The notes under the pieces were generated by a model, which was given only the letters and a program-made list of their open reading frames with translations, ran no database searches and was not told the origin of the DNA. The position numbers were made by a program, and so were the translations under genes. This document shows positions 11,368 to 23,090 of a stretch of DNA of 64,000 nt, piece after piece (position 1 is the stretch's first letter; each line of letters opens with the position of its first letter). This stretch comes from Dugong dugon. Lineage: Eukaryota > Chordata > Mammalia > Sirenia > Dugongidae. The stretch is taken from assembly GCA_030035585.1 (NCBI GenBank), contig CM057466.1, positions 60,209,233-60,273,232 on the forward strand. The letters run 5' to 3'.

Positions 11368-11395
11368 TGCCTGCCTGCCAGCCTGCCTGCCTGAG
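11368..11395 (+). repeat. (CCTG)-rich simple repeat
   Basis: 'gcctgcctgccagcctgcct' followed by 'gcctgag': a short interrupted tetranucleotide repeat. Confidence 0.8.
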
Positions 11396-12191
11396 AGTGA
11401 AGTTTTCAGGTGGCTCACTGGAGCTGGCGCACAGAGCACAGAGACATGGCCCTTCCAGGTTGGCTGCAGAATGTGGGGTCAAACACCATAAATGTCCGTC
11501 CAAGATGAGGCTGCTGGCTTAGCAGAAGGCAGGAACCACCAGTCACCTTTATGAGGTGCTCTGACCTCCTGGGATATCCAAAACAACTTTGCAGACCCTA
11601 GAACATTCCCAAGTTCCTTATTATCATTCTGATAATTATTCAGCACGTACAAAACTCTTTTGCTGAAATACATCCTGTGTAGTCTTTTATTAGTTACCAT
11701 GATTAATCATTTCCATTCAGCAGTGGAGTTTAATCCATTAATTTAAAACCCTTTGTTAAACACATATTCAGGCAATGCGGTAGGAACTCTGCCATGGAGT
11801 CAAACAGGAAAGGCTCTGCCTCCTGGAGTTTACAATCTTATTAGATTTCCCTGTCAAATCCTTTGGGGGCACTCATCATAAGTACAGATAAGTTTCACAG
11901 ATTTCAGGACAGAAGGACCAAAAAAGATATTAGAAGTCAGGAAAGAATGACAAGAATTTAAGTCAAGGAATTAGACTAGAGAAGGGGCTAGAAAATGATT
12001 CTGCAGTGGCTTGACGTATGATCTAAGGCAAATTGGATTTTCCCAGGATCAGTCCAGAAACAGGTTCTCGGATCGCCGAGTCTAGCAATTCTGAAATATT
12101 CTGTTGCTAGGAGGAAGCAAGCTGATGTCCCAGACACAGAAACTTCCAGAGGTGAAAGGAAAGTACACAAGCAATAAGTTTTACCCAGTAT

Positions 12192-12652
12192 CTTCTATTG
12201 TTGTTAGCTGCTGTTGAGTTGACTACAACTCATGGCAACCTTATGTACAACAAAATAAAACATCGCCTGGTTTTGTGTCATCCTCACAATTGCCAGCATG
12301 TTGGAGTCCATTGTTGCAGCTATTATGTCAGTCCATCTCACTGAGAGTCTTCCTCACCCTCTCTTTACCCAACGTGATGTCTTCCTCCAGAGATTGAGGA
12401 AGATGATGTATCCAAAGCAAGCAAGTTGGACAACATCTTGTTGTGATCCATAGGTTTTTCATTGGCTAATAATTGGAAACAGATTGTCAAGACTTTCTCC
12501 CTAGCTTGTCTTAGTCTGGAAGCTCCATTGAAACCTGTCCATCATGGGCAGCCCTGCTGGTATTTGAAGTTTTGCTAAGATGGAAACTATCATCATAGCA
12601 GCATTCAAGCTACCACAGTGCGACAAACTGACACGTGCTGGTTCTATTACCA
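12192..12652 (-). mobile_element. Long RTE-tailed element (family C)
   Basis: Starts on + with 'tgttgttagctgctgttgag', the complement of the RTE 3' end. It runs through about 230 bp of RTE-like 3' sequence and then the shared body ('cattggctaat', 'agactttctccctagc', 'ccctgctggtatttgaag'). The distal part 'ctaccacagtgcgacaaac' is common to the copies at 15.4 and 60.7 kb. No clear tRNA head is seen, unlike families A and B. Confidence 0.75.
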
Positions 12653-12670
12653 TAAAAAAAAAAAAAAAAG

Positions 12671-12873
12671 CCCAAATCTATTTCTACTGAGTCAATTCCA
12701 ATTCATAATGACCCTATAGGACAGGGTAGAACTGCCTCATAAAGTTTCGAAGGCTGTAAATCTTTACGGAAGCAGACTGCCACATCTTTCTCCTGCAGAG
12801 TTGCTGGTGGGTTCGAACCACCACCTTTCAGTTAACAGCCAAGTACTTTAACCACTGCGCCACCAGGGCTGCC
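12671..12873 (-). mobile_element. AfroSINE family A
   Basis: Abuts an A run at 12653-12670, the complement of the T-rich tail of this family. Complement of the head at the right: 'aaccactgcgccaccagggc'. Confidence 0.9.
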
Positions 12874-13184
12874 GTTATAGAGTGGTTCTGTTAGAGAGAG
12901 GCTTTTTAAGCACTTACATATATATAGATTCCTTGGACTATTTGATTGTAAACAATAAGGATCTTTTACAATCAGTTCATTGAAGACAAATGAGCTCATG
13001 CAAGCTTTGTTCTCTCAATGTCCTCCCCACTGTCTTCTATTTGCTAAAGTCCTTCAAGGTCAACACAAATGCCATCCCTTCCTCGAAGATATTGTAAACC
13101 CCCATCTAGGAACCTGCATCACTTTGTAATTTTATTATGGCAGTTACTTCTTCCAAATTTGGGGGAACCACGTAGATTAAGATG

Positions 13185-13577
13185 TTTTTTAAGAAGAGAA
13201 GAATTGATGCATTCAAACTGTGGTGTTGGTGAAGAGTACTGAATAGACTGTGGTCTTCCAGAAAAACAACAAATCAGTCTTAGAAGTAATACAACCAGAA
13301 TGCTCTTTAGAAGCAAAAATGGTGAGACTTTGGCTTGCTTACTTTGAGCATGTCCTCAGGAAAGACCAATCGCTAGAAAAACACATTATATTTGTTAAAG
13401 GGTCAGCAAAAACGAGGGAATCCCTCAACGAGATGGATTGACACAATCACCACAACAATGGACTCAAACATGCCAATGATGGTGAAGATGGAATGCGATC
13501 AAGTGACATTTTGTTTTGTTGTACCTAAGGTCATTAAGAGTCAGAGCTGACTGGATGGCACCTAACAACAACAGTAA
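13185..13577 (+). mobile_element. RTE LINE 3' end
   Basis: Encodes remnants of the last part of the RTE polymerase protein ('RRIDAFKLWCW' from 'agaattgatgcattc...tgtggtgttgg', then '...MVRLWLAYFEHVLRKDQSLEK' across 13316-13384). It continues through 'ggattgacacaatcaccac' to the family end 'ctggatggcacctaacaaca'. Frames are broken. Confidence 0.88.
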
Positions 13578-15420
13578 TCCATAAACCACTGAAACCTTAC
13601 AGAAATTCCATTGTTTTTAGCATCCACATTACATTTCTCAGACCGCCTCTTTTAGCCAGAAATATAACAAAGCTTGTTCAAAATGCGTCTTGATTTTCTA
13701 TTTAGAGTCTGTGACCTATAATTGTAGTTGTTTACAAATGTCTTTTCTTTTTTAATTAGAATTTACGTAGAGGCTGGGGCAGGTATTTCTCAAGTTTTAT
13801 TTCTTCACAGTATTCCTAGCACTTTGCTGTACGCATATTAGTTATTCGGGAAATGTTTGTAATGTTGAATTGGATCTGCTTTATTTCTGCAACTGGTATA
13901 TTAAATGCACTAAACTCAATGGCACACAAACAGGAAATGGCTTTATTTTTCCTCAACCATCATGTCCCAATATCTTTGGGCAAATATCCCTTCACTGCAG
14001 CTTTTTAAGTTCTCTGAGAGATCCTATGTCTTGAAAGTCACTTTCAGCTATAAGAGAAAGCCCTGTTTTGATAGTTAAAATTCACTTTAGGCATTAGAAA
14101 GTCCAGTCCAGTCATATTTAAAATTTCAATCTCATATCCAGTTAAATACTTCTCCCCTCTGTTCTGCTCGGGCCTAACCCATAATTGGGGAATCTGCAAT
14201 GGGTTTTTAGAACGTTAGCATAAATTCTAAGACAATAGAAGTCTCATTCTACTTCTTAATACATTAGGGTCAACATAGAAGAGAAGACATATCTTTGGCA
14301 CGTATGCAATACACTTGAGTCTACTTACTCCATGAAGACAACAACCAAGATTAAAGTTGAGTCTATTTCCAGTTGTCATTTTTCATGGGTTTGTAATGTG
14401 CTGATGACTACAGCAACCTTTAAGATTTTAACCACCCAGGCACCGAACCCAAATATTATTACAGCACAGAGTATAAGTATCCTTTGCTGGGGAGAGGCTA
14501 ATAAAACTTTGCATTCTGAATTTAGAATTAGCATCTGACAATCCCCTTGGAATTGTAACTCTTGCATTGTTACATGCTAAATAGCTACACTTGTCTTGTT
14601 AATAAAATCATAGTAATTGAGTAGCATTTTCATTAAGACAGGAGTGTGGTTCATTTCGAAGATGGATGAAAATACAACCTGAAGATTCCATAGAAACTCT
14701 CTTTTTCCAATTAGGTTGCACAGAACCCATAGGAATGCGAAATTGTTTTAAGCAAACATCCCCACAAGTCGCATGACACTGCCTCCTCTGCGGTCGGCAC
14801 TGCTTTGAGGGTTATCAGGTGCTCCTCAGTTTCCTCAGTTCCAGGCAAAGTGACTGCACGGATCTATATTAGAGGGCAACTTAACATTTCCCAAGTCTGC
14901 AGAGCTGCTCCAGACCTAACAGTATCCTAGAATAGTGGTTACAGACAGGGCTTCATGGACGATGTTCTCTCAACCACACTGCGTATTTCAACACACCCCA
15001 CACATGAACACCAAGCAGATCACAGCTAATAATAGAACCCTCATGATCCAGAAAAGCCTGCTGTAAGATCCAGAATCCAGGTTTGGTATGGATTCTTCTT
15101 GTATGAGAACGAGCAGGTAGAGATAACTGTGCTACCAGGATGGTCACCAGGAGTAGATACAGCCATGGGTGTGCTCCTGAGTACCAGTGTCTGAGGTGTG
15201 CTTGAACTCCATGTGCCTCCTCTGGACAGTAGTATCCAGTGATGAAATTGAGGTCTTGTGACTATATGGCAGGTGTGGATGAAAATAGCATATTGCCATG
15301 GTGTACCCCTCTGAACAGCAATGCCTCTGGCCCTGAAATTAGGAGGGTGGGTGGTGACTATCAGCTTTGTGTCCAAATAAGAGACCACACATATATTTGC
15401 ACAGACCCTTAACCTAAATT
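13578..15420. other. Element-poor stretch
   Basis: 1.8 kb with no recognised mobile element, RNA gene or convincing exon. The longest antisense open frame (15041-15436) looks like chance. Confidence 0.5.
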
Positions 15421-15885
15421 TGTTGTTGTTTGCCATCGAGTCAGCTCTGACTCATGGTGATCTTATTTACAACAGAACGAAACGTTGCTGGGTCCTGTGT
15501 CATCCTCACAATCGCTGGAAGGTTGGGGCATTTCACTGCAGCTGTTGAGCCAATCCATTTCTCCAAGGGTCTCCTTTGCCGTCTTTGGCACTCTACTTCA
15601 CCAAACATGATGTCCTCCTCCATTAATTGATCCCTCCTGATGATGTGTCCAAAGCAAACAAATCAGACAGTGTTCTGTTGTGATCCATAGAGTTTTCATT
15701 GGCTAATTTTTGGAAGTAGATTGCCAGGCCTTTCTTCCTAGTCTGTCTTAGTCTAGAAGCTCTGCTGAAATCTGCCCACCATGGGTGACCCTGCTGGTAT
15801 TTGAAATACTGGTAGCATAGCTTCCAGCATCACAGCAACATGCACGCCACCACAGTATGACAAATTCATGGACTGGTGGTGGACA
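15421..15885 (-). mobile_element. Long RTE-tailed element (family C)
   Basis: Same order as the 12.2-kb copy: complement of the RTE end ('ttgccatcgagtcagctctg'), ~225 bp of RTE-like 3' sequence, body 'cattggctaatttttggaag', 'ggtgaccctgctggtatttg', and end 'gccaccacagtatgacaaa'. Confidence 0.8.
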
Positions 15886-16509
15886 ATAAATTTAGGCAAA
15901 CATAAAAGGAAGCTAGGTGGTAGACCTGCCAGTGTTTTAATAGAGACTAAAGATACCGTTCATAAAACCATGCTTCCTTGAGCCATAGAAGCCATTGGGG
16001 TATTTGGCAGCATTGATTGAGCTACACATCCAGCAGGCACCTGGGGGGACGTGGGATCTGTCAGCCTGGAAGCAGGGTCTTGGCCATGCACCTCAGCATC
16101 CTCTCTAGGTGCCGGATAAATACGAGTCCCCTTCTCTCTTCTGCATAATTCAAGATGTCTACAGCTCCATGCAGGAGATGAGGCAAGAACTTAATCACTG
16201 GTAAGTACCAAGTACACATGTCTTAGAAGAAGCACCGGCACAATGCTATGGGGGTTCAGAGAAATGAGAGGGCTTTCAGCTGGGATTGCTCACAGAAGGC
16301 TTGAGAGAGACGCCGTGAAGCACAAAAGCAGCATAAGAAAGTACTTCCTCATCTGTGGTATGGACAGAGAGTGCTGAGGGATTTCAGAGGGAGCTCCGCA
16401 AGAGCCAGAGAAGTTAGGGAAGTTTTGTGGCAATGTGTCTGTGGGCCAACTCATCGGATCTTGGGTCATGCTTATTAGCAATTATGATCCAGGAGCCACT
16501 GGGGCCTGC

Positions 16510-16590
16510 GGGGTCTGGGTTGTAAATATGCATTTTAATAGGCCCCGTAGACAGTTCTAATGCACCCTGAAAGTTTGGGGAACCCTAATA
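16510..16590 (+). mobile_element. MER5-like hAT MITE fragment
   Basis: 'atatgcattttaata', 'ttctaatgcaccctgaaag' and 'tttggggaaccc' match the right end of MER5/Charlie-type non-autonomous elements. Left end and TSD are not clear. Confidence 0.45.
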
Positions 16591-17080
16591 TCCAGCTTCA
16601 AGCATCTCAGTCTTAACCCATTCTTTAAAACTCAGCCCAGTCCTAGCTCATTAATTTGTGGAGCACTGGTAACAATCAAGGCACTATACCCAGACATAGC
16701 AGTGCAGCAGATGCTCTGCCTCCATGGATTCATGATCTAAGGGAAGGGTGGAAATATAAACAAATAATATGGAGTAAAGATTGCCAAGTTCTAGTCTTTT
16801 GGAGAATAGTTTTGGAGCCACACTGATCTGAGTTATAATTCACCAACTTGCTAGTAGTGTGTCTGGGGCAACATCCAGAACCAAAGTGGGGATAAATTTT
16901 GGGTAAGAGAAAAAAACTCCTTTTCCTCTTGGATAGAGGGAAGGATATATTTCTAAATATTCCTGGCCTCACCTGCAAGTACAAACAAGTGAGGATATAT
17001 ACATTTTTTAAGGCTAAATTTTATGGCCCAGAACCCCTTCCTTGAATCCGAGCAGGGACTTATCTCACAATATTCTGTAG

Positions 17081-17109
17081 CACCCATCTAAATGATGGGT
17101 GGCCACCCA
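17081..17109. repeat. Overlapping inverted repeats
   Basis: CACCCATC (17081-17088) and GATGGGTG (17094-17101) are exact inverted copies around a 5-base loop. The second arm is part of a 14-bp perfect palindrome, TGGGTGGCCACCCA (17096-17109). Confidence 0.85.
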
Positions 17110-17515
17110 CCAGCCTGCACAGCACCCACCATACTCCTCCTCTCCCGCTCCCTCTTCAAGGGTCCAGTGCCTGTCAGTCCAGCACGGCCACCAGGGCCAG
17201 CCCAGGTACCCTAGAGTTGGGGGCCTCAGCATGCCAGAGAGAAACTGGGGTCCATGCCTAGGAATAGGGAGGACCTGCTCCCTCTCTCTATGCTGCACTC
17301 TATCCCTTTGGCCCCAAGAGCCCTCTGCTATGTCCAGAGTCTCACAGAGTCTCCTGTGAACAGTTTCTGGTACGTACCCTTGCCTCAAATCAGAAAGACT
17401 TTCAAGACCATGGTTCTGCCAGTTTCTAGCACTCAGACATTTAACCATGGAAGCTCAAACCCAGCTCAAGGGACTAGGTAGGGAATAGATACTGGATAAT
17501 TCCTCTATCCTTCAC

Positions 17516-17707
17516 TGTTGTTGTTAGTTACTGTTCATTCGATTCCTACTCGTGGTGAACCTATGAGTGCAGAGTAGAATTTCTCCATAGGGTTTTCAAG
17601 GCTGTGATCTTTTGGAAGCATATCATCAGGCCTTACTTCCGAGGTGCCACTGGGTGGGTTTGAACCACCAATCTTTTTGGTTAATAGTCTTGCACCACTC
17701 GGGAACT
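17516..17707 (-). mobile_element. AfroSINE family A
   Basis: Complement of the tail ('tgttgttagttactgttcat'), body ('gaagcatatcatcaggcc') and head ('gggtttgaaccaccaatc'). Confidence 0.85.
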
Positions 17708-17894
17708 CTTTGTCCTCCCCTAAAATGCATTTTCAGAAGCAATAGTTCCCCTTGATGGAGTTGTCTCCTCCCTATGCCCACCATCATCAGCATTTTTATT
17801 TTTGCCTCCTGGAGCAACCATGTCTTGAAATATCTTTATTTCAGTAGAGCCTCTTTGCTTTACCTTTGTACTGTTAAAAAACCCATTGAGGGAA

Positions 17895-18106
17895 GCCTAG
17901 GGGGCAGTGAGTTGAAGATAACGGTGATGGAATCATTTGGAAAAGGATAGTGAGAATAGCAGCACAGCTGGAAGAATGTAATTGATGTCACTGAATTGTA
18001 CATGTAGAAATTTCTGAAATGGTGTACAATATGTGTACTGACAGTTTAATGAGAAGCTATTTGTTCTGTAAACCTTCACCTAAAGTACAATAAAAAAAAA
18101 AAATAT
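17895..18106 (+). mobile_element. Short L1 3' end
   Basis: The last ~60 bp ('gagaagctatttgttctgt', 'aaccttcacctaaagtaca', A run) match the end of the L1 at 21.75 kb. The insertion is truncated within the 3' UTR. A TSD is not certain ('attgag' on both sides). Confidence 0.65.
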
Positions 18107-18664
18107 TGAGACTCTTTCCCATAAACCATGTGAGATGGTCTGCTGAAAAGGTGGACTCATGGCTCCATTGCCAGTGAATCAGAAGATAGCTCAAGTGTTA
18201 AAATAACTGATTCACTGGTTTCTATTCTCTTATAATGAATAATAAGATCCTAGGGCCAATTTTTGTTTAGAGCTCAAGGTACCAGACCTTCCTCTCCCTA
18301 CAGTCGTCATGGTAAGAGAGAAACTTCTCCCAAAACTATAGGCTAGGAAGTTGCAGCTGAGTGCTGAGTTGAGGGTCATAATGAAAGGTCTGGTCTCACT
18401 TTCTAAGGGTAGCTTTGAAGCTCACAACTTCTTTCTTTGTTACATTAGATAGGGTAGGTGTAGATGAAGAAAAGATTGCAAATTATGGGGGAATTTATGC
18501 CTGAGCAAAATCTATGAAGCAGTAATAATAATCAGCATAAAAAACTAGCATTTACTGAGTACTTCTTATGAAAAAAGCACAGTCCTAAATGTGGATTAAA
18601 CTAGATAATGGCTTATCTCATTAAGCTTGCCACAATATTAAGAAATAGGCATTATCATCTTCAT
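18107..18664. other. Mostly unassigned, possible MIR
   Basis: 18535-18660 has the feel of a minus-strand MIR ('tagcatttactgagtactt', 'gcattatcatcttcatctc'). The rest is unassigned. Confidence 0.4.
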
Positions 18665-19165
18665 CTCTCCCCCCACAAAGGAATGTAAACCCTATGAAAG
18701 CAGGTACATTGTTTGTCTTGTTTCCTGCAGGATCCTTGGGACTAAGATAAGTACCTGGCACACAGATGTTGTTGTTAGCTGTCAGTGAGTGGCCTCTGAC
18801 TCATGGGACCTCACGCAAAACAGAACAAAGCACTGCTTGATCATGCTCCATCCCCATGACTGGTAGGGGATCAGACGGTTATGATCCATAGTGTTTTCAT
18901 TGTCTGATTTTTGGAATTAAATCACTAGGACGTTCTTCCTACTTCTTCTTAGTCTGGAAGCTCTGCTGAAACTTGTGCAGCATCATAGGCAATACACAAG
19001 CCTCCAATGATGATGAGTGGTGGCTGCGGATGAGGTGCATTGGCCGGGAATTGAACTTGAGTCTCCTGCATGGAAGGTGAGAGTTCCACCACTGAGCCAC
19101 CACTTCCCCTTTGGAGAGTACCTGGCACATGGACACTCAAACGGTATTTGTTGACTGAAATTACT
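18665..19165 (+). mobile_element. L2 3' end, split by a SINE
   Basis: Left part ends '...agtacctggcaca' (to 18762). The right part restarts with the same 13 bases at 19117 and runs on 'tggacactcaaacggtattt', the usual L2 end. The 354 bp between are a later SINE. Confidence 0.75.
18763..19116 (-). mobile_element. SINE with tRNA-Gly-like head (family B), complete
   Basis: TSD 'agtacctggcaca' at 18750-18762 and 19117-19129 is exact over 13 bp and sits inside an L2. Tail complement 'gttgttgttagctgtcag' is on the left. Head complement 'gcattggccgggaattgaac' and 'ccaccactgagccaccact' is on the right. 354 bp long. Confidence 0.92.
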
Positions 19166-19799
19166 AGTATGCTGTAGGTGCATCTATATGATCCATGTCA
19201 TATAGATCGTCCATGTCTTAAAGATGAAGAATCTAATGCTTAGAGAATTTCAATGACTTGAACCTCAGCAGCCTGAGACTTCGAGTCAGGCTTAACCACT
19301 CGCCAGACTCTACAAGTTCTTTGGAGAATGAAAGGTGAGTAGAGGACGAAAAGTGTGTGGCTAGGTTTTACAATAGCTGGTATGGAGAGTAGGAAGGGAG
19401 AGCGACTCAAGAGAAATGAAGATTGGCTCAGGTTCAAAAGCCCAGCAGACATCAACATCACTGTCAATTAGCAGTTGTGAAAAAGACAGCAATTCATGTG
19501 GCGTCCAGCTGCTTAACCCTTGGAAGAAAGAGACTAGGTGGTGTCTGGGAAGGAGAAAGTAGGGGGAGGGAGAGGTAGTGGACAGAGACATTTCATTGAC
19601 TATTAAGTTGACAGAGCACCAGACAACAAGCTTCCCAGCAGAACTTTCTGGAAATGAAAATAGAAAGTTGATTATACGATGTCTAAATTCACACAGCTAA
19701 TAAATGGAAGAGCCAGAACTAAAATCTGCATCCAAGGACTCCCAGTTAGGGGGAAGATAGCATTCTTTTGATCATTTTCACAAGTTAAAATTACATTTC
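19166..19799. other. Unassigned stretch
   Basis: No clear element apart from possible MIR scraps near 19685-19745. No supported exon. Confidence 0.4.
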
Positions 19800-20075
19800 C
19801 CTGTCATACTTGACCAAAGATTTCTTCTTCCATACTGTGCTTGTAGCACTGGTGTTCCAAATGGTAAAATACACCAGTTGGTGACTAAGGGATATGCTCC
19901 TCCTTTTGTAGAGAAACAACTTCCTGTCTACACTTAGCATAAGCACAATTCACTCTGCTACTGCAAGCTTGTTGAGGGCAGAAATGGGTGGTACCCATCG
20001 CTGTAGTCCTTCCACAACCAGAACAATTCCTCGAGTGCATTGTAGGTGCTCAATAAAGCATGCATTTCATAAACT
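19800..20075 (+). mobile_element. L2 3' end
   Basis: 'gcaagcttgttgagggcaga' and 'gtgcattgtaggtgctcaat' followed by 'aaag' are the standard L2 3' landmarks. Confidence 0.65.
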
Positions 20076-20454
20076 TGAATTAGTCCCTTAAGCCAGCTTT
20101 GCAAAATCCATGTCTGGAGGAGAACTGTGGCAGGCCCCGTCTCCTCCCTCCTCTCATCATAGGCATGGGCCTGGATAAGAACAACGTTTCAGAGATTGGA
20201 GGATGGGACCATCTGAGGACTCTCAGGCCCCCTAGCACTATCCCTAGTGGAACGCTTACGTAAAGAATAACCCTCTGCTTCCTACATTTCATAGCCTTCC
20301 TAAACTCTGGCTGAAGATTTTGTAACCACTACCCCAGAATAGTGGTTCCTTTATTATCTGATCTCCTTCCTGACCTTTCTTCCTTGATTTTTGGTCTTCC
20401 CCTCTCCTTCATTATAGTCCTCTAAATGTCTATTTCTCTCCTTTCCCTGGGGTA

Positions 20455-20715
20455 GGTGTAGTACAGTGATGTAAGCTCTTCAGATTGCCAGTCAGAAGGC
20501 CTGAGTCTGGCTCTTCCACCTCCTAGTTGTATGTCTTGGGGAGGTTGTTCAGCTTCTTCAAGCCTTATTTTCTTCATCCACTGAATGGAACTAATTATAC
20601 CTGCATGACCTACAAGGTTATTGTGACATTAAATAAGATGACATTTGTGAAGCATTGCACATGTGAAGCACAGTGTAGATATTGGGTATTATTATTACTT
20701 CTTGTTCTTATTTAT
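20455..20715 (+). mobile_element. MIR SINE
   Basis: Full MIR order: 'tgagtctggctcttccacc', 'cctagttgtatgtcttgggg', 'ttttcttcatccactgaatg', 'tacctgcatgacctacaagg', ending in 'tattattattac'. Confidence 0.75.
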
Positions 20716-20883
20716 TCTTCCATGTAGTTTTCTCTAAGAGTGTACTCAAGGATACTAGAAAAATATACAAAGACAGGACAGAATCAAGAACATTCGCTAT
20801 GGAAAATGCTTAGGATCTCAGAGGCAGACTGAGTTTGTCTGGAAGACTGAGCTTAAGTAAGACTCCTTCAGAAATGTGATTAA

Positions 20884-21814
20884 TCAAAAAGAAACAATCT
20901 TTGCTGGTTATGGGGGAGGGGAAGGGTGGGGGAAAGCATACTAAATAGACAATAGATAACCGGTAACTTTGGTGAAGGGTAAGACAGTACACAATACTGG
21001 GGAAGCCAACACAACTTGTACAAAGAAAGGTGATGGAAGCTCCCTAGACACATCCAAACTCCCTGAGGGACTGAATTGCTGGGCAGAGGGCTGTGGGGAC
21101 CATGGTCTCAGGAAACATGTAGCTCAATTGGCATAACATAGTTTATAAAGACAATGTTCTACATTCTACCTTGGTGAGTAGCGTCTGGGGTCTTAAATGC
21201 CTGTGAGCAGCCATCTAAGATACTGCACTGGTCTCACCACTTCGGGAGCAAGGGAGAATGAAGAAAACAAGATACAAGGAAAAGATTAGTCCGAAGGACT
21301 AATGGACCACAACTACCACGATCTCCACCAGACTGAGTCCAGTATAGCTAGATGGTGCCCGGCTACCACCACTGACTGCTCTGACCGGGATCACAACAGA
21401 GGGTCCCGGACAGAGCTGGAGAAAAACAGAGAACAAAATTCTAACTCACAAAAAAAGACCAGACTTACTGGCCTGACAGAGACTGGAGAAACCCCAAGAG
21501 TATGGCCCCTGGACACCCTTTTATCTCAGTAATGAAGTCACCACCGAGGTTCACCGTTCAGCCGAAGATTAAACAGAGCCCCATAAAACAAAATAAGACT
21601 AATGGGGCACAACTGTCCAGGGACAAGGACTAGAAGGCAGGAGGGGACAGGACAGCTGGTAATAGGAAGCCCAAGATTGAGAAGAGACAGTGTTGACATG
21701 TCATGGGGTTGGTAACCCATGTCACAAAATAATACGTGTACTGTTAATGAGAAACTATTTGTTCTGTAAACCTTCATCTAAGTACAATTTAAAAAAAGTT
21801 AAAAAAAAAGAAAA
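20884..21814 (+). mobile_element. 5'-truncated L1, 3' UTR only
   Basis: Begins in the sequence after ORF2 ('aaacaatctttgctggttat') and ends in 'taagtacaattt' plus A runs. TSD 'gaaatgtgattaa' (20871-20883) and 'gaaatatgattaa' (21815-21827), one mismatch in 13. The sequence is clearly diverged from the 0.4-kb copy, so it is probably another subfamily or an older copy. Confidence 0.9.
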
Positions 21815-21827
21815 GAAATATGATTAA

Positions 21828-22279
21828 GCTTTGCACGTTTATTTACGTAGCATTTCTTATACATTTATTTATACTCAGAAGTCCATCACATCCCACATAT
21901 TTTAAAATATTTATTTCATCAACTTCAGAATATCTCCTGTGAGGTGGGGGGATGGGAGAAAGAGAGGGAGAAGAAGAGGGGAAAAACAAAGGAAAAGAGG
22001 GGTGGTTGATGGACAAGCGAAAGAGGCAAAGGGGAGGGCAGAGATGAGAGGAAGGCTGCAGGCTCTGAGGGCAGAAGTGGCAGGGCTTCCAGCCAGAATT
22101 GAGAGCAAAGATCCCTGGAGCTCCTAAGATAGCTGACTGAATACGTGTTGCCCATGGGGTTTGGGTTTACAAAACAGGCTGGATATTTAGAAAGTAAAAA
22201 GCCTCAGAACCTCAAGCTTAGATTTAAAATGCCTGGAGGTCATGTTTTGTTTGAGGTGACCAGGAATAGGTGGGGACTA
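21828..22279. other. Unassigned, purine-rich patch
   Basis: 21945-22030 is strongly G/A-rich ('gagaaagagagggagaagaa'). No mobile element recognised. Confidence 0.45.
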
Positions 22280-22656
22280 TATCTGTTATTTTGCTGAAGA
22301 TAATTCAAAAATGGTTGCAGCAGTACATCAACAGGGAACTGCCAGAAATTCAAGCCGGATTCAGAAGAGGATGTGGAACTAGGGATATCATTGCTGAGGT
22401 CAGATGGATCTTGGCTGAAAGCAGAGAATACCAGAAAAATGTTTACCTTTATTTTATTGACTAGGCAAAGGCATTCGACTATGTGGATCATAACAAATTA
22501 CGGATAACGCTGCAAAGAATGGGAATTCCAGAACACTTAATTGTGCTCATGAGGAACCTGTACGTAGATCAAGAGGCAGTCGTTCCAACAGAACAAGGGG
22601 ATCCTGTGTGGTTCACAATCAGGAAAAGTGTGCGTTAGGGCTATATCCTTTCACTA
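22280..22656 (+). mobile_element. RTE LINE internal fragment (reverse transcriptase)
   Basis: Encodes the palm of an RTE-type polymerase: 'LLKIIQKWLQQYINRELPE', 'IQAGFRRGCGTRDIIAEV', then 'AKAFDYVDHNKLRITLQRMG' after an in-frame TAG at 22462-22464, and 'DQEAVVPTEQGD'. It breaks off after 'gtgcgttagggctatatcc', before the catalytic Tyr/Ala-Asp-Asp motif, and has no 3' end, so it is not a simple 5'-truncated insertion. Confidence 0.88.
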
Positions 22657-22882
22657 TGTTGCTTTGTGTAGGTACCTTTCTAGTTCTTTGTTTTGGCTAT
22701 TTCTTCTTTCGGTTTTAATTTGGTGAGGGCATTTTATTTTCATTTCCTTGTAGAGATAAGAATCTCAGTTATCAGCTGATGGTGCCTTGCTGTGTGAGTG
22801 AGTAGCTGACTGCAAAGTGAGCATCATCATGAACTAACTGATTTATGGGAGTTGCTCTCCACAGGCAGCCATTGTTAGGAAC

Positions 22883-23090
22883 AACATAACCTGTTGCCAT
22901 CGAGTCGGTTCCAACTCACGGCAATCTCATGTGTTTCAGAGTAGAACTGTGCTTCATAGGGTTTTTAAGGCTGTGACCTCTTGGAAGCAGATTGCCAGGG
23001 CTTTCTTCTGAAGCACCTGGTGGGGGGGATTGAACTGTCAACCTTCTGGTTAGTCATCAAACACTTGATTATTTGCACCACCAAGGACTC
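22883..23090 (-). mobile_element. AfroSINE family A
   Basis: Tail complement 'gttgccatcgagtcggttcc', body 'gaagcagattgccagggc', head complement 'ttgcaccaccaaggactcc'. Confidence 0.9.

Larger units (their letters stand above)
10186..12191. other. Element-poor stretch
   Basis: Two kilobases with little recognised mobile DNA. It holds a degenerate tandem repeat (10583-10770), a (CCTG)-rich patch (11368-11395) and a weak L2-like piece near 11730-11850. No exon is supported. Confidence 0.55.
15886..17515. other. Element-poor stretch
   Basis: Mostly unassigned. It holds a hAT-type fragment at about 16510-16590 and an inverted-repeat knot at 17081-17109. No supported exon. Confidence 0.5.

Noticed and set aside
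17065-17448. 127-codon antisense frame
   Set aside because: Overlaps two plus frames in GC-richer DNA; no motif; starts at no supported promoter.
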